The notes: generated from the sequence alone by a model not told the origin. A stretch of DNA of 64,000 nucleotides from Halovenus halobia (GCF_051414135.1 NZ_JBLKOA010000003.1:186001-250000); one strand, 5' to 3'. Numbered from the stretch's first letter, positions 52,810 through 61,870 are shown. Translations and numbers: made by a program.

Positions 52810-55188
52810 ATGACTGACGCCGCGTGGAAGGAATTTTTCGCCTTCGACCGACCCTACGAGAACCAGCGTGACGCCATCGAGACCGCTGTCGAGGTTGGCG
52901 AGTCACGCGGCTATCTCGCGATGGAGGGACCCTGCGGGACTGGGAAGACGATGGCCTCGCTCACCGCGGCGGCGACACTCATCGACCGCGACGTCTTCGA
53001 GCGGGCAGTTGTCGTCACACCGGTCAAACAACAGCGCCTGCAGTTCATCGAAGACCTCCGGGCGCTCAACGCCGGTATCGACGAGCCACTGGATGGAATT
53101 GCCCTCGTGGGCAAGCGCGACCTCTGCCCCTACGGACGCGAAGGTGTCTTTCCCGACGACGTTGGCACCCACGAGCGGTGTGAGGACTTGCGAGAGAACA
53201 CAGCCAGACTGGTCGAAAGCGACGGCAATGCTGACGAGTTGCCCGTTGCTGACGCCGCCGTTGGCGTCCAGACCGAGGATATCTGGTGGGACCCGCAGCG
53301 AGCCAGCGACCTCGTCAAGAACGCCCGTCCGGGCGGGGCCGGCCAGCAACAGATTGCCGGCGACACGCTGGGGACTGCCGGCGTCCAGAGCCCGTATTTC
53401 CGAAGCCAGCCCAGCGCTCCCGACTCGATGACGGAAGGCGACGACGAACCGCTGTACTGCCCGTTCGAGGCCGACTGGTACGCCCGAAACAAGGGCTCGC
53501 CGGTGGATTTCTCGGCCGGCAAACACAACGTGATGACCGCCGACGAGTATCTCCCGCAGGCGACCGAGCGCGGCATCTGTCCCCACCGGGCGATGAGCGT
53601 CATGCTCGAATCCGCCGATGTCGTCGTCGGGAACTACAATCACCTGTTCGACCCGAACTCTCGGCCGCTCATCGAGTCGATTCTGGACGACGATACGTTC
53701 CTGATTGTCGACGAGGCACACCGCCTCGAAGAGCGCGTCCGGGAGCTGCTCTCTGACCGCCTCGGCCGCTCGACACTCACGCGTGCTCGAAACGACCTCC
53801 ACACGCTGCTCACCCGGGCCCGCGAGAGCGCCGGCGAAGCCGAACTGCGCGACGAACTCGCGAGTCACGACGTCCCGCTGGAGGCAGTCCAGCGCGCCCA
53901 CGACTTCTACGACGACCTGCTCGTGTGGCTGGACGACCGGATTGCTCGCCACCTCGACGAGGAGGTTGGACAGGGCTGGCGGGCCGGCGCACCCGACAAC
54001 CTTCCCGAGCGCTCGCTGGAGATTCCGCTCCGGGACCCCGAGGCTGTCGAGCAGGACGAACTGACAGTGTGGGCCGAACAGGAGGGCTACACGGGCGACC
54101 TCTGGCGGTCGCTCTCGAAGATTGGACTGGCCGTCGAGGAAGCGATTGACGCTGCGGGCCTCAGCAGGACGCCGGTCTGTACCGCCGTCGGCGCATTACT
54201 CGTCCAGTGGTGGGAGACAGACCACGCGAGTTTCCTCCGAGAGATCGAACTCGAACACTCGCCGAAGGACCCGCGGACGGTCAGCGAACCGTGGGAAGCA
54301 GCGTACACTGCCGGCCTCGTTCGCTTCGAGTGCATGCCCGGTGACACGCTCCAGCAAATCTTCGATGGTCTCGGCGGCGGGATGCTCATGAGCGCGACAC
54401 TCGAACCGCTGGACGTGTTTACCGAGGTGTCGGGACTGGAAGCCCTTCGTGCGGAGCGCCCGGTCGTCGAGCGAACCTACGACCTGCCCTTCCCGGTGGA
54501 GAACCGCGCGAGTCTGCTCGTGGACACGACGCCGTTTACCGCCCGCAACCGCGGCGACACGGGCGAGAACGCGAACCCGGAGACGTGGAACCGAACCCGC
54601 GACGAGTACGCTCACGTCCTGCGGACGCTGGCACGCTCGCCGGGGAACGTCCTGATTGCGATGCCAAACTACCGCGAGGCGGAGTGGGCTGGCTCCTACC
54701 TCCGCGACGTTGTCGACAAGCCGGTGCTCGTCGACGAGAGTTCATCGAACGAAGATACCGAGGCGCTGAAACAGCGGTTTTTCGATGGCGACGGGAAAGT
54801 GCTGGTGACGAGTACGCGGGGAACGCTCACCGAGGGCGTCGATTACGACGGCGAGAAGCTGAGTACCTGTGCGGTAGTGGGCGTGCCGCTCGTGAATATC
54901 GGTTCGCCACGCGTCCGTGCCGTCCAGCGAGCCTACGGCGACGCTTTCGGCGATGACGTGGCCTTCGAGTACGCGCTGACGGTGCCAGCAGTGCGGCGTG
55001 CCCGCCAGACGCTCGGGCGAGTGATTCGCGGTGTCGACGAGGTTGGCGTCCGTGCGCTGGTCGGCCAGCGGTACGTCCCCGGTGCTCGCCACTCGGTCCA
55101 CCAGTATCTCTCACCGGGTGAACAGGAAGAATTTCTCAAACTCACGCCGGAGTTTCTCGGCAATAAAATCGACGCCTTCTGGGGTTAG
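52810..55188 (+). CDS. XPD/DinG-like DNA helicase with a probable Fe-S cluster
   Basis: Superfamily 2 helicase of 792 residues, 5' to 3' type. Walker A in EGPCGTGKTMASL (about 38-50), motif II LIVDEAHRLEE (DEAH) near 300, and C-terminal motifs VLVTSTRGTLTEGVDYDGE and QTLGRVIRGVDEVG. Four cysteines between motifs I and II (DLCPYG, HERCED, LYCPFE, GICPHR) match the 4Fe-4S cluster of XPD and DinG. Repair or replication-restart role. Its stop overlaps the tatC2 stop by 4 nt. Confidence 0.92.
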   Translation: MTDAAWKEFFAFDRPYENQRDAIETAVEVGESRGYLAMEGPCGTGKTMASLTAAATLIDRDVFERAVVVTPVKQQRLQFIEDLRALNAGIDEPLDGIALVGKRDLCPYGREGVFPDDVGTHERCEDLRENTARLVESDGNADELPVADAAVGVQTEDIWWDPQRASDLVKNARPGGAGQQQIAGDTLGTAGVQSPYFRSQPSAPDSMTEGDDEPLYCPFEADWYARNKGSPVDFSAGKHNVMTADEYLPQATERGICPHRAMSVMLESADVVVGNYNHLFDPNSRPLIESILDDDTFLIVDEAHRLEERVRELLSDRLGRSTLTRARNDLHTLLTRARESAGEAELRDELASHDVPLEAVQRAHDFYDDLLVWLDDRIARHLDEEVGQGWRAGAPDNLPERSLEIPLRDPEAVEQDELTVWAEQEGYTGDLWRSLSKIGLAVEEAIDAAGLSRTPVCTAVGALLVQWWETDHASFLREIELEHSPKDPRTVSEPWEAAYTAGLVRFECMPGDTLQQIFDGLGGGMLMSATLEPLDVFTEVSGLEALRAERPVVERTYDLPFPVENRASLLVDTTPFTARNRGDTGENANPETWNRTRDEYAHVLRTLARSPGNVLIAMPNYREAEWAGSYLRDVVDKPVLVDESSSNEDTEALKQRFFDGDGKVLVTSTRGTLTEGVDYDGEKLSTCAVVGVPLVNIGSPRVRAVQRAYGDAFGDDVAFEYALTVPAVRRARQTLGRVIRGVDEVGVRALVGQRYVPGARHSVHQYLSPGEQEEFLKLTPEFLGNKIDAFWG

Positions 55189-57422
55189 TCGGCGGCCTCT
55201 CCTTCACTGCGCCGGGTTGTCGAGATGAGTTTATCAACACTGTCGTATATCCACAGCAGCCCCAAGCCGAAGCCATAGGCCAGTGAGGCCGGGATTGCGA
55301 CGATAAACATCGTGAAGATGCCCGACGGCGAGAGCAAGCCAGCCGCGGCGAAAAAGGCCAGCACGACGCCACGCCAGCTCTCGCGCATCCGCCAGTACGG
55401 GACGATGTTTCCGTGATGGAACAGCAACATCGTCGTCGGAATCATCGTGAGGAAGCCGATTCCGACGGTCAGGTAGATGACCAGCCAGCCGAAGCTGTTG
55501 ATTCGGTAGGCGATGATCATATTCGAGGAGATGACATCCAGTGCGAGCACCGAGATGACCGTCGGCGCAATGTAGATGAACCCGAGGACGCTGCCGCCGA
55601 CCAGTGCGACAAACAGCGTGCCACCCCAGACGAGCAGGATGTTCTGGTCACCGGTGGTTCCGAACCTGTCTTCGATAGCTGGCCAGGCGAAATACAGCAC
55701 GACCGGCAGTATCGAAACGACAGCCAGCAGCGTCGAGAACTTGATCATGAAGATCAGTGCCTCGACGGGGTGGAGGACGACAATCTCGACTTCCTCGAAC
55801 AGTTCTGGGGGAAGGTTCCGGAAGAACACGCCCTGTGCGCGGTTGATACCGCCGTAGAACAGGAACGTAAAGGTCCCAGCGAGGACGGTCATGAAGATAG
55901 CAACAATCCAGATTGCTTTCGAGGTCAGCGAGTCCAGAATGAACGCCAGGTCGTAGTAGTAGCCGCCGATATCGTCTTCGTCGGTGTCGTCGTCGGTGAA
56001 CGCGCCGAGCATTCCCGTCGTGGTCGACGTGACCACATTTTCGTCGTCTTCGCCGAGGTCAAGTTCCTGTGCTTCCTCGAAGCGGTCCATCAGTACACGA
56101 GCTTTCTCTGGGTTGTCGTCGTTGGCGGCGGCTTTGGCGTAGTTCAGCACCTGCTCGTGTTCGAGGCGGGCAAATTCCTCAAGCGGGAGTTGCCGGAGCG
56201 CGCCCGCGCTCGCGGCTGCAATGTTTACGGTGGCCGGGTCGCCGGGGTCCGGGGTCGTCTCCTCTTCTTGTTTTTCTTCCTCCTCTTCCTCGTCGGTGAG
56301 TTCGCCGGCGAGCGCTGCCTGACGGTCTTCCTGGCTCGTCAACTCCTCCAGCGCGAGGATTCGGAAGTAAAACAGGGCAACGCCGCCACCAACTGTGCCA
56401 GCAACAATACCTGCAACGACGCCAGTTGCGGTCGGTGGCGCGCCGAACACACCGAGGTCACCGACCGTGGGGAACCGAACCGAGGAGTTGACCGCCGCCA
56501 GCAGGCTGTTAGTCGCTTCAAGCCCGCCCTCCAGCAGATATGCGTACACGGCTGCAAACACGAGCAAGAAGGAACCACCGAGAATATTGAGGCGGTCACG
56601 GGCGAGCGATTTCGTCGACACCTGTTCGCCGGCCTGTTTCGAGAGCACGGCAACCTTCGTGATGCCGAGGCTGATGAAGTACAACAGCACCAGCGGCACA
56701 CCCCACATGATCTGGGTGAACGGGTCCGGCGGGGAGAACACAGCCCCGAAGACGAAGATTGCAACGACGGCGTAGCGCCACTTGTCACGGAAGGTTTCGT
56801 ATGGAACAATGCCCGTCCGGGCGAGCGAACTCATCACCAGCGGCAGTTGTGCAGCAAGCCCAAAGGAGAGCGCGAGGAAGAAGATGAACTCCGTCCACAT
56901 CGCGATCGACCACGTCGGCGTAAACCCAGATTGGACGGCGTTCGCGGCGAGGAAGTTGAACATAATCGGGAAAAACAGAAAGTACGCGTACGCTGAGCCG
57001 GCGAGAAAGAGCAGAAGGACGGCAGTGACGAATCCCACGACCTTCCAGCGCGGGATGTATTCGTCAGGCCAGTAGCCCCGCCGTTTGAGCGAGTCTCGGC
57101 TGTAGTACAACAACACTGGAACCGTGGCGATGATACCGACAGCAACGCCAATTTTCGCCTGTAAGAGGATTATCTCGAACGGATTTGTGGTGATGATTTC
57201 GGTCGCCTCACGAACCTTGTCATCCATCCGGTTGTAGACCAGGTCAGTCCGGAGTCGGTCCCAGACGAACAGTCGCAGTGCGTAGAAGGAACCGACCCAG
57301 AAGACAGCAAAGACGAGGAATGCGCGCTTGAGGTTCTGCTGGGCGGCCGACAGCACCGCACCAATCGTCTGGCGACCACTCGCCAGTGTCTTGGTCGTAT
57401 CTTCATCAAGCGCGCCAGACAT
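55185..57422 (-). CDS. tatC2: Double TatC-domain protein of the twin-arginine translocase
   Basis: 745 residues, twice the usual TatC. An N-terminal TatC-like domain (about 25-330) and a C-terminal one (about 505-735), each with several membrane helices and the FSPPDPFTQIM/LLSPSGIFTMF loop, are joined by an acidic linker (EEEEEEKQEEETTPDPGD near 395) and a helical part. This fused form is known only from haloarchaea, where most exported proteins use Tat. It is divergent from tatC1, 103 bp between starts. Three probable Tat lipoproteins are in this window. Confidence 0.95.
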   Translation of the reverse strand: MSGALDEDTTKTLASGRQTIGAVLSAAQQNLKRAFLVFAVFWVGSFYALRLFVWDRLRTDLVYNRMDDKVREATEIITTNPFEIILLQAKIGVAVGIIATVPVLLYYSRDSLKRRGYWPDEYIPRWKVVGFVTAVLLLFLAGSAYAYFLFFPIMFNFLAANAVQSGFTPTWSIAMWTEFIFFLALSFGLAAQLPLVMSSLARTGIVPYETFRDKWRYAVVAIFVFGAVFSPPDPFTQIMWGVPLVLLYFISLGITKVAVLSKQAGEQVSTKSLARDRLNILGGSFLLVFAAVYAYLLEGGLEATNSLLAAVNSSVRFPTVGDLGVFGAPPTATGVVAGIVAGTVGGGVALFYFRILALEELTSQEDRQAALAGELTDEEEEEEKQEEETTPDPGDPATVNIAAASAGALRQLPLEEFARLEHEQVLNYAKAAANDDNPEKARVLMDRFEEAQELDLGEDDENVVTSTTTGMLGAFTDDDTDEDDIGGYYYDLAFILDSLTSKAIWIVAIFMTVLAGTFTFLFYGGINRAQGVFFRNLPPELFEEVEIVVLHPVEALIFMIKFSTLLAVVSILPVVLYFAWPAIEDRFGTTGDQNILLVWGGTLFVALVGGSVLGFIYIAPTVISVLALDVISSNMIIAYRINSFGWLVIYLTVGIGFLTMIPTTMLLFHHGNIVPYWRMRESWRGVVLAFFAAAGLLSPSGIFTMFIVAIPASLAYGFGLGLLWIYDSVDKLISTTRRSEGEAAD

Positions 57423-57525
57423 CTATTCGGCACTTACTGACTTGTCGTTATCAATCTATTCCTCTCGGTCTCGTCAGCGGTGAGGAGAAGAAGGCTTACA
57501 ACAACGGCTACACAACTCCCGAGCA

Positions 57526-58395
57526 ATGTCGGAAGAGCCCTCTGGGGAGCGGACGGCCGGCAGCAGCCAGCCGGTCAGCGACGGCGGTGTCTCCTCAGAC
57601 TCCGGTGCACTCAGCGGCGCGCCCGACGACGAAGAGATGCCGCTGACCGAGCACATCCGTGAGATGATCCAGCGCCTGCTCGTGGTGCTGTTCGTGATGG
57701 GTGCGGTCAGCGCCATCATGTTCATCATCCCGAACCCCTCGCGACCGTTCGCCGACCGAGCCGTCGAGTTTCTGTGGTACTCGTTTCTCGATGTCGGCGG
57801 GAACGACCCTGAGGCCTGTGTCACGGCCGGGGCAGACGCGACCGCCTGTCCGCGTGTCTATCACCCACTTGGGCTGATTCTGACACGGCTCAAGGTCGCC
57901 TCACTGGCCGGGTTTATCGTCGCGCTGCCGGTGTTTGTCTACCAGACGTATCTGTTCATGCGGCCGGGACTGTATCCCAAGGAGCGGCGGTACTATCTCG
58001 CCTCGGTGCCGACGAGTCTTATCCTCGCACTCATCGGTCTCGCATTCGCGTACTTCCTGATTCTCCCGGTCATCTTCTCGTATTTCCTCTACTACTCCCA
58101 AGATGTCGCAGTCATTGCCTTTGGCCTGCAGGAGACGTTCAACATGATCCTGCTGATGATGGGGCTGTTCGCCGTCGTCTTCCAGATTCCGCTGTTCATC
58201 ATGCTGGCAATCATGATGGGGCTGGTGACTCGTCGCTGGCTGGTCCAGCGTCGACTGCTGTTCTGGGGGACGTTCGGCGGGATTGCCTTCCTGTTCAGCC
58301 CCGACCCGACGGGGATGGCCCCCGTGCTGGTTGCGATCACGATGATTGCGCTGTTCGAGGCGACACTGCTGGTGCTCAGGTGGACGGGCCGCTAG
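57526..58395 (+). CDS. tatC1: Twin-arginine translocase subunit TatC
   Basis: 289 residues with about six membrane helices. The N-terminal 40 residues are an acidic Ser/Gly tail, then MPLTEHIREMIQRLLVVLF, the classic TatC opening with the Glu that binds the RR signal. VYQTYLFMRPGLYPKERRY and LLFWGTFGGIAFLFSPDPTGM are the other conserved parts. It works with the double TatC encoded divergently; no tatA gene is in the window. Confidence 0.96.
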   Translation: MSEEPSGERTAGSSQPVSDGGVSSDSGALSGAPDDEEMPLTEHIREMIQRLLVVLFVMGAVSAIMFIIPNPSRPFADRAVEFLWYSFLDVGGNDPEACVTAGADATACPRVYHPLGLILTRLKVASLAGFIVALPVFVYQTYLFMRPGLYPKERRYYLASVPTSLILALIGLAFAYFLILPVIFSYFLYYSQDVAVIAFGLQETFNMILLMMGLFAVVFQIPLFIMLAIMMGLVTRRWLVQRRLLFWGTFGGIAFLFSPDPTGMAPVLVAITMIALFEATLLVLRWTGR

Positions 58396-58410
58396 CGTGT
58401 CGTCTATACG

Positions 58411-58529
58411 TGGTAAACTACCCCGGCCTACTCGCTTCGCGCTTCCGACTGGTCGGAAGTTCTCGCTCCTTGAGGCCGGGGGCTCCGCCTCGAAACTGCT
58501 GAAACAGCAGGTGAGTTGCCAAGGGTAGT
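58411..58529 (+). repeat. Palindromic remnant, resembling ends of IS200/IS605-type elements
   Basis: About 119 bp of nested palindromes: outer ACTACCC (58417-58423) with GGGTAGT (58523-58529), a 9-bp stem CCCCGGCCT (58421-58429) with AGGCCGGGG (58473-58481), inside it CTTCCGA-CTGG-TCGGAAG, and then CTGCTG-AAA-CAGCAG. The pattern is like the imperfect palindromic ends of haloarchaeal TnpB-carrying elements, but no transposase frame is present. It lies just before a toxin-antitoxin pair. Confidence 0.45.
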
Positions 58530-58554
58530 CGCTCCCGCACGGTAAATTTGGAGA

Positions 58555-58566
58555 CAAATTATTTTA
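58555..58566 (+). promoter_or_regulatory. TATA box of the AbrB-PIN pair
   Basis: AAATTATTTTAG is centred 28-30 nt before ATG 58590, giving a leaderless transcript for the antitoxin. Confidence 0.5.
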
Positions 58567-58589
58567 GATGGTGTCACGAACTAGTTCGT

Positions 58590-58838
58590 ATGTCTCACGA
58601 GGTCGAAGACGAAACAACGATAAACGAGAGCTACTCGGTGACGGTCCCAGCGGCGATACGACAGGAAGCCGGCGTCGAGGCCGGTGACAAAATCCGCTGG
58701 CACGTCGACGACGACGGCGACCTCTCGGTCAAACTCGTCAAACAGCAGTACGGGGCGTTTTCTCGGCTCGAACCGGTCGATATCGGAGACTCGACAGACG
58801 CTGCCGAGGACCACGACCTCGTTGCTGGAGACTACTGA
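58590..58838 (+). CDS. AbrB/SpoVT-type antitoxin
   Basis: 82 residues from ATG 58590. The strand-turn pattern TINESYSVTVPAAIRQEAGV then EAGDKIRWHVDDDGDLSVKLV is a swapped-hairpin AbrB fold, the VapB/MazE DNA-binding type. The acidic C-terminus (DIGDSTDAAEDHD) should bind the toxin. Stop and toxin start overlap as TGATG, tight coupling typical for such pairs. The leaderless start is chosen over an earlier frame opening. Confidence 0.88.
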   Translation: MSHEVEDETTINESYSVTVPAAIRQEAGVEAGDKIRWHVDDDGDLSVKLVKQQYGAFSRLEPVDIGDSTDAAEDHDLVAGDY

Positions 58839-59263
58839 TGGCTGCGGTCGTCGATGCAAACGTACTCATCGCAGCGCGTCTGTCCCGCGACCAGAACCAC
58901 GAACGTGGGAACGCAATCACACAGGCGATAGACCAAGGGGAGCTTCCGACAGGGTACGTCCTGAGCGACGTTCTCGAAGAAGTCATTAACTACTTGCAGG
59001 CGAGGGCTGGACACGGTGTCGCCACTGAGACGCTCGATGCTGTCATCGAGAGTAGCGGGTTCTCGTTGCGACAGACGGCAAAGTCTGACTTCGACACTGG
59101 CCGCTCGCTGTTTCGACGCTACGAATCACTCTCGCTCACGGACGCCGTCATCGTTGCGACGATGCAACGAGAAGGCATCGAGTATCTCTACAGTTTCGAC
59201 GACGGATTCGACAGCGTGTCAGGAATAACGCGTCTCACTACACCCGACAATCCGTTCGAGTAG
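58838..59263 (+). CDS. PIN-domain toxin (VapC-type)
   Basis: 141 residues. PIN acidic residues: AAVVDANVLIAAR (Asp6), DVLEEVINYL, SLTDAVIVATM and YSFDDGFD. It should cleave RNA unless held by the AbrB-type antitoxin encoded immediately before it. This is the second toxin-antitoxin pair of the window and has a different antitoxin class from the first (ribbon-helix-helix at 22764). Confidence 0.9.
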   Translation: MAAVVDANVLIAARLSRDQNHERGNAITQAIDQGELPTGYVLSDVLEEVINYLQARAGHGVATETLDAVIESSGFSLRQTAKSDFDTGRSLFRRYESLSLTDAVIVATMQREGIEYLYSFDDGFDSVSGITRLTTPDNPFE

Positions 59264-59389
59264 TGGCCGCTGGAGTGGCTACTCGTCTCTATCCGCTGGG
59301 CCAAACTGCCGAAATCTACAATCAAGTACAGCGGTATCAATCACCGCACCACCGAAACGCTGTCTACTATTCGGTCAGACAACGCACTC

Positions 59390-59829
59390 ATGGAGAAGAT
59401 ACTCCTCGGCCCGGGACTGGGTGAACTGGATGACGGAAGCGACCCTGCAATGTCTGTGGGCGTTGCGAGGGAGCGCACCGACGGCGTGGAGGCCTCGCTG
59501 TCGGGACTGATTCACCCCAAAGGCGCACCGGTCGAACAGGCCGAAGTCATCTTCGAGAGTATCGAAGACATCGTGACGAACGACCTCGACGGCGCGATGG
59601 CAGATATCACGCGGTTGCGGTTCTACGTCCGCGAGGAGAGGTTGACCGCAGACACGCGCGAAAACTGCACGAACTCCGGCGTGAGCGCTTCGATACTCCG
59701 GAGTACCCCGCCGCGACGATGGTTGGGGTCGCGGACCTCGTCCACGAGGACGCCACAGTCGAAATTGAGGCGGAAGCATTCGTCCCCGACGAGGAGTACG
59801 ACGCCACCATCGTCACGCCGGACGAGTAG
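59390..59829 (+). pseudogene. RidA/YjgF-family gene with a one-base frameshift
   Basis: The first 91 codons from ATG 59390 read as a RidA protein (VEASLSGLIHPKGAPVEQAE, then DGAMADITRLRFYVREE). After the A run at 59661-59664 the similarity moves to the next frame: LHELRRERFDTPEYPAAT, VGVADLVHEDATVEIEAEAF, ending at TAG 59829. One lost A in the run would explain it (Arg-Glu-Lys-Leu restored). RidA enzymes hydrolyse reactive enamines, such as those made by threonine dehydratase. It may be truly broken or a homopolymer sequencing error. Confidence 0.8.
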
Positions 59830-59855
59830 TCACAGGCGGGGTGATGGAGCGGAGC

Positions 59856-60137
59856 TCAGATAGTGAACAGGTGGCCCTCAGTCGGGACATCGAGCAGGCC
59901 AATCCGTGCGCCACAGTCCAGCCACGCGTGACCGTAGGAAAACGAAGCCAGCGCGTTGACCACGTCGTCGTTTTCGCGGAAGTGGCGACCATCTTCGAGA
60001 TAGGAACGGGCCATTGCTTGGCAGTCGGCGGCCGCGTCAGCGAGCGGCGTGTCAGGCTGGGCAGCGACTTCTGCGGCGTCGAGTGCCTCCGCGAGGAGTT
60101 GCTCGTACTTGTCGGTCTTCGCGTCGATGTCGGTCAT
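59856..60137 (-). CDS. DUF357-family protein
   Basis: 93 residues. Two helices in the DUF357 pattern: KYEQLLAEALDAAEVAA near the N-terminus and YLEDGRHFRENDDVVNALASFSYGHAWLDCGARIGLL in the C-terminal half. The family is archaeal, small and of unknown role, perhaps RNA or nucleotide related. It stands alone, converging on the RidA remnant. Confidence 0.9.
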   Translation of the reverse strand: MTDIDAKTDKYEQLLAEALDAAEVAAQPDTPLADAAADCQAMARSYLEDGRHFRENDDVVNALASFSYGHAWLDCGARIGLLDVPTEGHLFTI

Positions 60138-60218
60138 ACCGGGTGTTCGACCGGCGAGTAATTGTGTGTTGTCCGTTCGAGGGAGCTAATGAGCAGTTGA
60201 AGGAAACGGGACTCAAGG

Positions 60219-60366
60219 AACCAGAAAGTCCCCGCCCGCGATAGCCTGTGACACGAGCTACAGGGTGGGACTGAAAGGGGCGAGGCTCTCGGCGACGGCG
60301 GGCGACGCAAGCACCTACAGGAGCGCAGCGAGTCCCCCGAGCCGAGAGCCTCGGGGCTTTCTGGTT
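60219..60366 (+). repeat. 148 bp miniature inverted-repeat element or structured RNA
   Basis: Bounded by AACCAGAAAGTCCCCG (60219-60234) and CGGGGCTTTCTGGTT (60352-60366), inverted repeats differing by one extra base. Inside are CCTGT/ACAGG (60245-60264), a GAAAG/CTTTC pair and a 12-bp perfect stem GAGGCTCTCGGC / GCCGAGAGCCTC (60282-60293 and 60340-60351). No coding frame. The remaining parts of the 344 bp gap (60138-60218 and 60367-60481) show nothing I can name. From memory, similar blocks recur in haloarchaeal genomes; this is unverified. Confidence 0.6.
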
Positions 60367-60481
60367 GTTTGAAACCAAAACAGCGTCAGGTCCTTCGAAA
60401 CGAACCACTGCGGTAAGCGGTTTGGCATCGCCCAATCAAGACAGCGCAACCTACAAACGGCCGGTTACCGTACTTTCGAGT

Positions 60482-61537
60482 ATGACTAAAGAGCCAGTCG
60501 AGCACCGGCGATTGATTATCGCTGGAACCGGAATCGCGGGGCTGTCAGCCGCAATCTACGCAGGGCGGTCCAACAACGACCCACTCGTTCTCGAAGGCGA
60601 CGAACCCGGTGGGCAACTCACGCTGACGACCGATGTCGCCAACTATCCGGGGTTTCCGGACGGCATCGGTGGCACTGAACTCATCCAGCGGATGAAAGAC
60701 CAGGCAACACAGTTCGGTGCCACCCTCGACCACGGTATCGTCGCGGATGTCCAGCGCCAGGACGACGGCACGATTCGTGTCGAGTTGAGCAACGGCGACG
60801 TCTACACTGCCGACGCCTTCCTCGCCGCCTCGGGTGCGAGTGCGCGACTGCTCGACGTACCCGGCGAAGACGAACTGATGGGCTACGGCGTCTCGACGTG
60901 TGCGACCTGTGACGGAGCCTTTTTCCGCGGCGAAGATATGCTCGTCGTCGGCGGCGGCGACGCTGCAATGGAAGAAGCGAGCTTTCTCACGAAATTCGCC
61001 GAAACCGTCTACATCGCTCACCGGCGAGAGAACTTCCGCGCCGAGGACTACTGGGTCGACCGCGTGCAGGACCACGCCGACAACGGCGACATCGAAATCA
61101 TGCGCAACACCGAACTGCTCGAAGTCCACGGCTCGGAGGAGGAAGGCGTCGACCACGTCACCCTCGCCCGCAACGACGAGGGCTACCCGACGGAGAAACT
61201 CGACGACCCTGAGACCGAGCAGTTTGACCACGACGTAGGCGCGGTCTTCGTCGCAATTGGTCACACGCCAAACACCGACTATCTCCAGGATACGGGCGTC
61301 GAACTGGACGAGGCAGGCTACATCGATATACAGGGCGGCGACGGCGGTGGCCAGACGAAAACTGGTGTCGAGGGTATCTTCGCCGCCGGCGACGTGGTCG
61401 ACCACCACTACCAGCAGGCGATTACCGCCGGTGGGATGGGAACGAAAGCCGCGCTCGACATCGACGACTATCTCGAAGAGGGCCCCGAGGCCGAAGCGAC
61501 GGCCGCTGGCACGCAGGCCGCCGAAGGCGACGACTGA
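60482..61537 (+). CDS. trxB: Thioredoxin reductase
   Basis: 351 residues from ATG 60482 (MTKEPVEHRRLIIAGTGIAG); the open frame begins 39 codons earlier in non-conserved sequence. FAD loop GTGIAGLSAAIYAG, redox-active disulfide CATCDG, NAD(P)H loop VVGGGDAAMEEASFL and the C-terminal FAD motif GIFAAGDVVDHHYQQ. The tail after about 330 is Ala/Glu-rich. Haloarchaeal members may use thioredoxin or other small thiols. No thioredoxin gene is adjacent. Confidence 0.95.
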   Translation: MTKEPVEHRRLIIAGTGIAGLSAAIYAGRSNNDPLVLEGDEPGGQLTLTTDVANYPGFPDGIGGTELIQRMKDQATQFGATLDHGIVADVQRQDDGTIRVELSNGDVYTADAFLAASGASARLLDVPGEDELMGYGVSTCATCDGAFFRGEDMLVVGGGDAAMEEASFLTKFAETVYIAHRRENFRAEDYWVDRVQDHADNGDIEIMRNTELLEVHGSEEEGVDHVTLARNDEGYPTEKLDDPETEQFDHDVGAVFVAIGHTPNTDYLQDTGVELDEAGYIDIQGGDGGGQTKTGVEGIFAAGDVVDHHYQQAITAGGMGTKAALDIDDYLEEGPEAEATAAGTQAAEGDD

Positions 61538-61585
61538 CGCCGCGCGACCCGGGAATGTTTACGTCTTCCACCCCCTACCTGAACT

Positions 61586-61870
61586 ATGTCAGTCGAGACA
61601 CTCACAGTCACTATCGAAACGGAGGAGGACAGCGACGAACTCGAAATCCCGGCCGGTGCACTTGACCTGCTCAACGAGGGCAACGAGGGACCATCAGCGG
61701 TACTCGGTGACCTGGCACTGCTGGGTGTCGCACAGCAGATCCACGGTATCATCCACCACTCACAGGGAGAGGTTGGCTCGGACATCGAGGATGTCGAAGA
61801 GAAGACGATGGAACTGTTCGAGGAGCGCTTCGGACAGTCCTTCGCCGACATGGTCGGCCACGACCACTGA
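61586..61870 (+). CDS. Small conserved haloarchaeal acidic protein
   Basis: 94 residues. MSVETLTVTIETEEDSDELEI is a beta strand with an acidic loop, then a helix-rich part (GALDLLNEG..., LGDLALLGVAQQIHGIIHHSQ, MELFEERFGQSFADMVGHDH). The End carries three His residues. No function known. It follows trxB by 48 nt on the same strand and its stop is adjacent to the stop of the convergent reductase gene. Confidence 0.75.
   Translation: MSVETLTVTIETEEDSDELEIPAGALDLLNEGNEGPSAVLGDLALLGVAQQIHGIIHHSQGEVGSDIEDVEEKTMELFEERFGQSFADMVGHDH

Noticed and set aside
55413..56996. 527-codon plus-strand frame opposite tatC2
   Set aside because: The protein is a repetitive charged shadow of the TatC coding strand without any family feature.
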